DNA of 57,257 nucleotides from Virgibacillus halodenitrificans JCM 12304 (GTDB lineage Bacteria; Bacillota; Bacilli; Bacillales; Amphibacillaceae): NCBI RefSeq assembly GCF_001310895.1, contig NZ_BAZS01000028.1, positions 1 to 57,257 of the forward strand, read 5' to 3'. Shown piece by piece: positions 54,093 to 57,257 of this stretch (position 1 is its first letter; each line of letters starts with the position of its first letter). The notes under the pieces were generated by a model. It saw only the letters and a program-made list of their open reading frames with translations, ran no database searches and was not told where the DNA came from. The position numbers and the translations under genes were made by a program.

Positions 54093-54317
54093 ATGGAAAA
54101 AATACATCGGGGAGATGGCTTTGCAATTATTGAGAAAGATGGAGAGTATCTAATTTCTTGGGCTCAGGGGCCATACAATGAACCGGTTTTTTATCCTATA
54201 TCTAAACTAAATATGGATAAAGCGTTTAAATCAGACCAAGACGCTTATGAAGTGATGACGTACGCAGAAACAGGTCAATGGCCTCCAGGTTGTGGAGGGA
54301 GAGATAGAAATCAATAA
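54093..54317 (+). CDS. small orphan immunity-like protein
   Basis: A 74-residue acidic soluble protein (IHRGDGFAIIEKDGEYLISW, DQDAYEVMTYAETGQWPPG). GGAGGTAGG is 5-13 bases before ATG 54093. Proteins like this are common beside Firmicutes polymorphic toxins, but the name and function are unknown. Confidence 0.6.
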   Translation: MEKIHRGDGFAIIEKDGEYLISWAQGPYNEPVFYPISKLNMDKAFKSDQDAYEVMTYAETGQWPPGCGGRDRNQ

Positions 54318-54711
54318 GGCATTTGCTTGGAAATCTCCAAAACTGCTTTTAAGCGCTCCAGATAACTAGGAATTATTTATAATATTTGAACTGAATGAGT
54401 TGCTGCCTTTAGCTAAGCGGGCACTTCTAAAAAAAGAGTATTAACTTATTGGGAAGTTGCTTCTAGGTTAACCATGTGATGAGTATATCTTTTAAAGAAG
54501 CTAAAAAAGTAAAGTTTAGCTCTAAAGGTGGACATGAAGATATAATTGCAAAATAGAAAACAAATTTAAATAAAGAATGAAGAGAACTGGTGAACTTTTA
54601 GAAGTTGCCGAATGCTGATAGTCTCACCATTCAAACATACAACGAAACTCAGAAAGTTAATAGCAAATTTACTAAGATTCATGGGAATTAAGTGCTTAAA
54701 GAGGTGACAAA
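54318..54711. other. degenerate stretch with toxin- or immunity-like fragments
   Basis: No intact gene. The region carries short coding-like fragments (ISFKEAKKVKFSSKGGHEDI at about 54485-54550, then ADSLTIQTYNETQKVNSKFT at about 54617-54680) separated by stops. It is probably the remains of a toxin C-terminus. Confidence 0.4.
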
Positions 54712-54987
54712 ATGGTTTTGAGAACGCCTGAAGCTGAAAAAAAGGATGTAGATTTTATTATTTCTGCCAATAAAGTTATAACTAAGGTTACGAGAAAAGT
54801 AGAAAAACACCATCAAGGTATAAGAGTAGATGGAACTATTTCTCATTTAAAGACTATTTTAATTGAACTTGAAAAAATGAAGGAACAACTTGATAATAAA
54901 AAATTCACTCCAACTTACCCTATTTTTATTACTGATTCATGGAGCTTCAATAATGATCTCGGTATTCAACTTCTTAAGCTCAACTAG
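54712..54987 (+). CDS. small helical protein of unknown function
   Basis: A 91-residue Lys-rich helical protein (TPEAEKKDVDFIISANKVIT, HLKTILIELEKMKEQL). AAAGAGGTGA precedes the ATG at 54712. It is downstream of the degenerate stretch and could be an immunity relic or partner. Confidence 0.5.
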   Translation: MVLRTPEAEKKDVDFIISANKVITKVTRKVEKHHQGIRVDGTISHLKTILIELEKMKEQLDNKKFTPTYPIFITDSWSFNNDLGIQLLKLN

Positions 54988-55085
54988 AAATATAAGAAAC
55001 TCAATTAAGTGCCTCACCTTGCTATTCAATATAGCATGTTTGCTTCAAGTATAAGTTCCGCTACTCAAAATTGGAAGTTAGCCTC

Positions 55086-55634
55086 ATGCAAGCTAGTGAT
55101 TTATCATGGAATCATGATACAGTGATATGGCAATATAACCATGAAAAGGTAGAAATCAAGATTGCCAATATAATTTTCTGCAGTGTAGATACAGTCAATG
55201 CATGTAATAATGTAACATGTGGGAGTAACCACATTGAAGAGGAAGTATACTTATTTTCTTTTGATGGTAATACTTTACTGCATTATAGAATGGAAAGTCG
55301 CACCATTACATGGATTAATGATGGTTTAAAAATAACGTTGGTTTTGGATCACATTGAACAAGCATTTTTATATCGAAGTGAAGATTTAGTCCTAATACTA
55401 AATGGAAAGAAAGAAAAAATCTTAACTGCATATTCTTTGGATGGAAGCCAATATTTCCGACGATTTGCTCCAACCAATTATAAATTTTCATATTTATCAA
55501 GAATGAGAAGTCTTCCCTCGGTTGTTTGTGAAGCTATAACCAAAAGTGAAGAAGATCAACTTGGTAGAAATCAATGGCATTTTAGTTTGGATATACAAAC
55601 AGCTGCATTAGAAAAAACACATCTGGCATATTAA
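55086..55634 (+). CDS. hypothetical beta-rich protein
   Basis: A 182-residue protein with repeated strand patterns (EVYLFSFDGNTLLHY, ILTAYSLDGSQYFRR) hinting at a small beta-propeller-like or WD-type fold. The ribosome site before ATG 55086 is weak (GGAAG). It is part of the orphan gene array; function is not known. Confidence 0.55.
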   Translation: MQASDLSWNHDTVIWQYNHEKVEIKIANIIFCSVDTVNACNNVTCGSNHIEEEVYLFSFDGNTLLHYRMESRTITWINDGLKITLVLDHIEQAFLYRSEDLVLILNGKKEKILTAYSLDGSQYFRRFAPTNYKFSYLSRMRSLPSVVCEAITKSEEDQLGRNQWHFSLDIQTAALEKTHLAY

Positions 55635-55739
55635 TTCATTCTAAAATTGAAGTAATAAGATAGAGATTATTATCATCCACAACTTCATTCTCAACCAAGA
55701 AAAACTGAAGTAAAGTTACATGGTTTGGAGGGAACGAGC

Positions 55740-56210
55740 TTGAAATTCGCTATTTATCGAGGAGAAAGATACGCATGCAACATTAGAAACCGTAAAATCA
55801 GACTGAAATCGAGAGAAAAGAAAAGCGGTTTTACAGAATTGATTGATTTAGAAGGAAATGTTCATTCTGATATATTTATAAAGGAAGTAAGTGATCGAAA
55901 AGTAGAAGATGTATATGAATTAACACATGAAGCTATTTTTAAGGGAGTAACTTTTCAAACGAGTGGAATTGGAAAACATACCTTAGACGAAGGTGAGTTA
56001 TTGTTGTTAAGTGATAATTTACAGGATATCTCCACCCATAATTTTTTTCGGGAAGATAAATTTGTATGCCATAAGAATGTAGCGCTAGAAGAGATTGACG
56101 CCCTCATTGAGATGAAAAATCATATATTAAGATTTAGAAGAAAAGGCTTGGTTACAACTAGAGTAAATCCTTCTTATATAAACGATTACTTAAAACAATT
56201 ACTTCAATAG
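55740..56210 (+). CDS. hypothetical protein near the T7SS orphan array
   Basis: A 156-residue, basic-then-acidic soluble protein (FAIYRGERYACNIRNRKIRL). TTG 55740 is preferred because GGAGGG is 7 bases before it. Last member of the accessory array; unrecognised family. Confidence 0.6.
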   Translation: MKFAIYRGERYACNIRNRKIRLKSREKKSGFTELIDLEGNVHSDIFIKEVSDRKVEDVYELTHEAIFKGVTFQTSGIGKHTLDEGELLLLSDNLQDISTHNFFREDKFVCHKNVALEEIDALIEMKNHILRFRRKGLVTTRVNPSYINDYLKQLLQ

Positions 56211-56339
56211 AATAGCAGGAAATAAGCTATTTTAAAATTCCTGCCCCTTAAAATCACTAACTATTCGGAAAAACCTGGAACCTTCCATATCCGTCTTTCG
56301 TATAGATAGGGAGACTAACTTAGAAAGGTGGATATTACA

Positions 56340-57203
56340 TTGAAGAAATGGATGATGCTGCTCCTAACAACTCTATTGGCAACTGTTCTTGTGGCTTGTA
56401 ATGAGAAGGCGGAGCCGACGGAAGGTACAGAAAAAGAAGAGGAAAGTGAGTTAACGGCAGAAGAAGTATATACTAAGGCACTGGAAGCTTCAGAAAAGAT
56501 GGAAAGTGCTGAAGTGGATATGAAGCTAGAACAGCAAATTAGCTCGGAAGCTGACGGGGTAGCAATGGATACAGAGAGTGATTTTACGACAAAAATGACA
56601 TTAGATCCACTTGCAACTCATTTAAAAGGGACGACGAAGATGAATATGGCAGGCACGGAAAATTTGCCGGCAATGGAAATGGAGATGTATTTGGTCGATA
56701 ATGCTATGTATGTCTTTAGCGATCAAATGGGTCAATGGATGAAGATGGAAGGTGCTTCTATGGAAATGATCCAACAAATGGCAGGTCAACAACCGGATCC
56801 ATCTCAACAGTTAAAGATGTTAAAAGATTATGCTGATCAATTATCCTTTGAGCAATCCTCTGATGAATTCATTTTAAAGCTAAAAGCAGATGGTGAGAAA
56901 TTCAATGAATTAATTCAAGAAATGTTAAAGGAACAAATGCCTCCTGAACTTATGCAGGAAATGGGAGAAGAAGAACAGCAGGCGATTGAAGACATGAAAG
57001 TAAATAGCATGTCTTTCGAACTTTACCTTGATAAAGAAACATATCAAATGAATAAATTTAATATGGATATGGATATGACAATGCAGCCGGAGGGTGATGC
57101 AATTAACATCGTTCAAAAAGTTGATTCAACGTATTCCAATATCAACAATATTGATAAAATTGAAGTTCCTGAAGAAGTTAAGAATGATGCTGTAGTACAA
57201 TAA
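56340..57203 (+). CDS. lipoprotein of the DUF6612 type
   Basis: A 287-residue lipoprotein: signal peptide MMLLLTTLLATVL ending in the lipobox LVAC (C20), then an acidic linker and a Met/Gln-rich LolA-like domain (LEQQISSEADGVAM, MEMEMYLVDNAMYVF). This resembles the DUF6612 Bacillus lipoproteins; function unknown. TTG 56340 follows GAAAGGTGG. Confidence 0.8.
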   Translation: MKKWMMLLLTTLLATVLVACNEKAEPTEGTEKEEESELTAEEVYTKALEASEKMESAEVDMKLEQQISSEADGVAMDTESDFTTKMTLDPLATHLKGTTKMNMAGTENLPAMEMEMYLVDNAMYVFSDQMGQWMKMEGASMEMIQQMAGQQPDPSQQLKMLKDYADQLSFEQSSDEFILKLKADGEKFNELIQEMLKEQMPPELMQEMGEEEQQAIEDMKVNSMSFELYLDKETYQMNKFNMDMDMTMQPEGDAINIVQKVDSTYSNINNIDKIEVPEEVKNDAVVQ

Positions 57204-57209
57204 AAATTA

Positions 57210-57246
57210 AAGGGACACTCGTTATTACTCCACGAGTGTCCTTTTT
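57210..57246 (+). terminator. terminator at the window end
   Basis: AAGGGACACTCG pairs with CGAGTGTCCTTT, followed by T's; ends the lipoprotein gene. Confidence 0.85.
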
Positions 57247-57257
57247 TACGGTTTATC

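Overview
The window reads as chromosome of a low-GC, endospore-forming Bacillaceae bacterium of the Oceanobacillus/Virgibacillus type. The evidence is strong AGGAGG ribosome binding sites, frequent TTG and GTG starts, spore genes (cotD, sspP) and the Bacillus-style order of the tRNA cluster. This is inferred from gene content; no database search was possible.

Layout. Positions 101-1626 are the tail of an rRNA operon: 5S rRNA and 14 tRNAs ended by a hairpin. Positions 1.9-27 kb are mostly housekeeping and metabolic genes: a secreted metallophosphoesterase, a DUF4317 protein, class III fructose-1,6-bisphosphatase (fbp), a TetR-controlled MMPL exporter with a heptad-repeat partner, maf, an HxlR regulator divergent from a flavin monooxygenase and FMN reductase pair, an orphan hutH, a cation diffusion facilitator, ppaC, sspP, cotD and ypsA. 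Positions 27-38 kb are an accessory stretch with five GNAT acetyltransferases, an Asp/Glu racemase, an ASCH protein, a YugO-like K+ channel behind a 21-nt tandem repeat, an AraC regulator, a broken MFS transporter and D-serine dehydratase.

Positions 38.2-50.7 kb hold a complete type VII secretion (Ess/Yuk) locus, esxA-esaB-essB-essC-esaA-essA. It runs directly into an LXG effector module: two small helical partner proteins (DUF5082 and DUF5344 types), then an LXG polymorphic toxin whose C-terminus is a TNT-type NAD+ glycohydrolase. A likely immunity gene follows. From 51.4 to 56.2 kb comes a decaying array of orphan immunity-like genes, including a paralogue of the first, and a leftover copy of the toxin's pre-toxin region. 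This is the most dynamic and interesting part of the window. It looks like a graveyard of displaced toxin-immunity cassettes, and EsaA has an unusually AT-rich middle that may be the exposed, diversifying part.

A cross-cutting oddity is that six otherwise good genes are each broken by what reads as one missing base: the DUF4317 protein, the heptad-repeat protein, a DadA-like oxidase, a SIMPL protein, an MFS transporter and the LXG toxin. A seventh, a glyoxalase-like gene, has a large internal deletion. Either this strain carries many fresh pseudogenes or the assembly has deletion-type errors. Rechecking with reads would decide this, and it matters most for whether the LXG toxin is functional.
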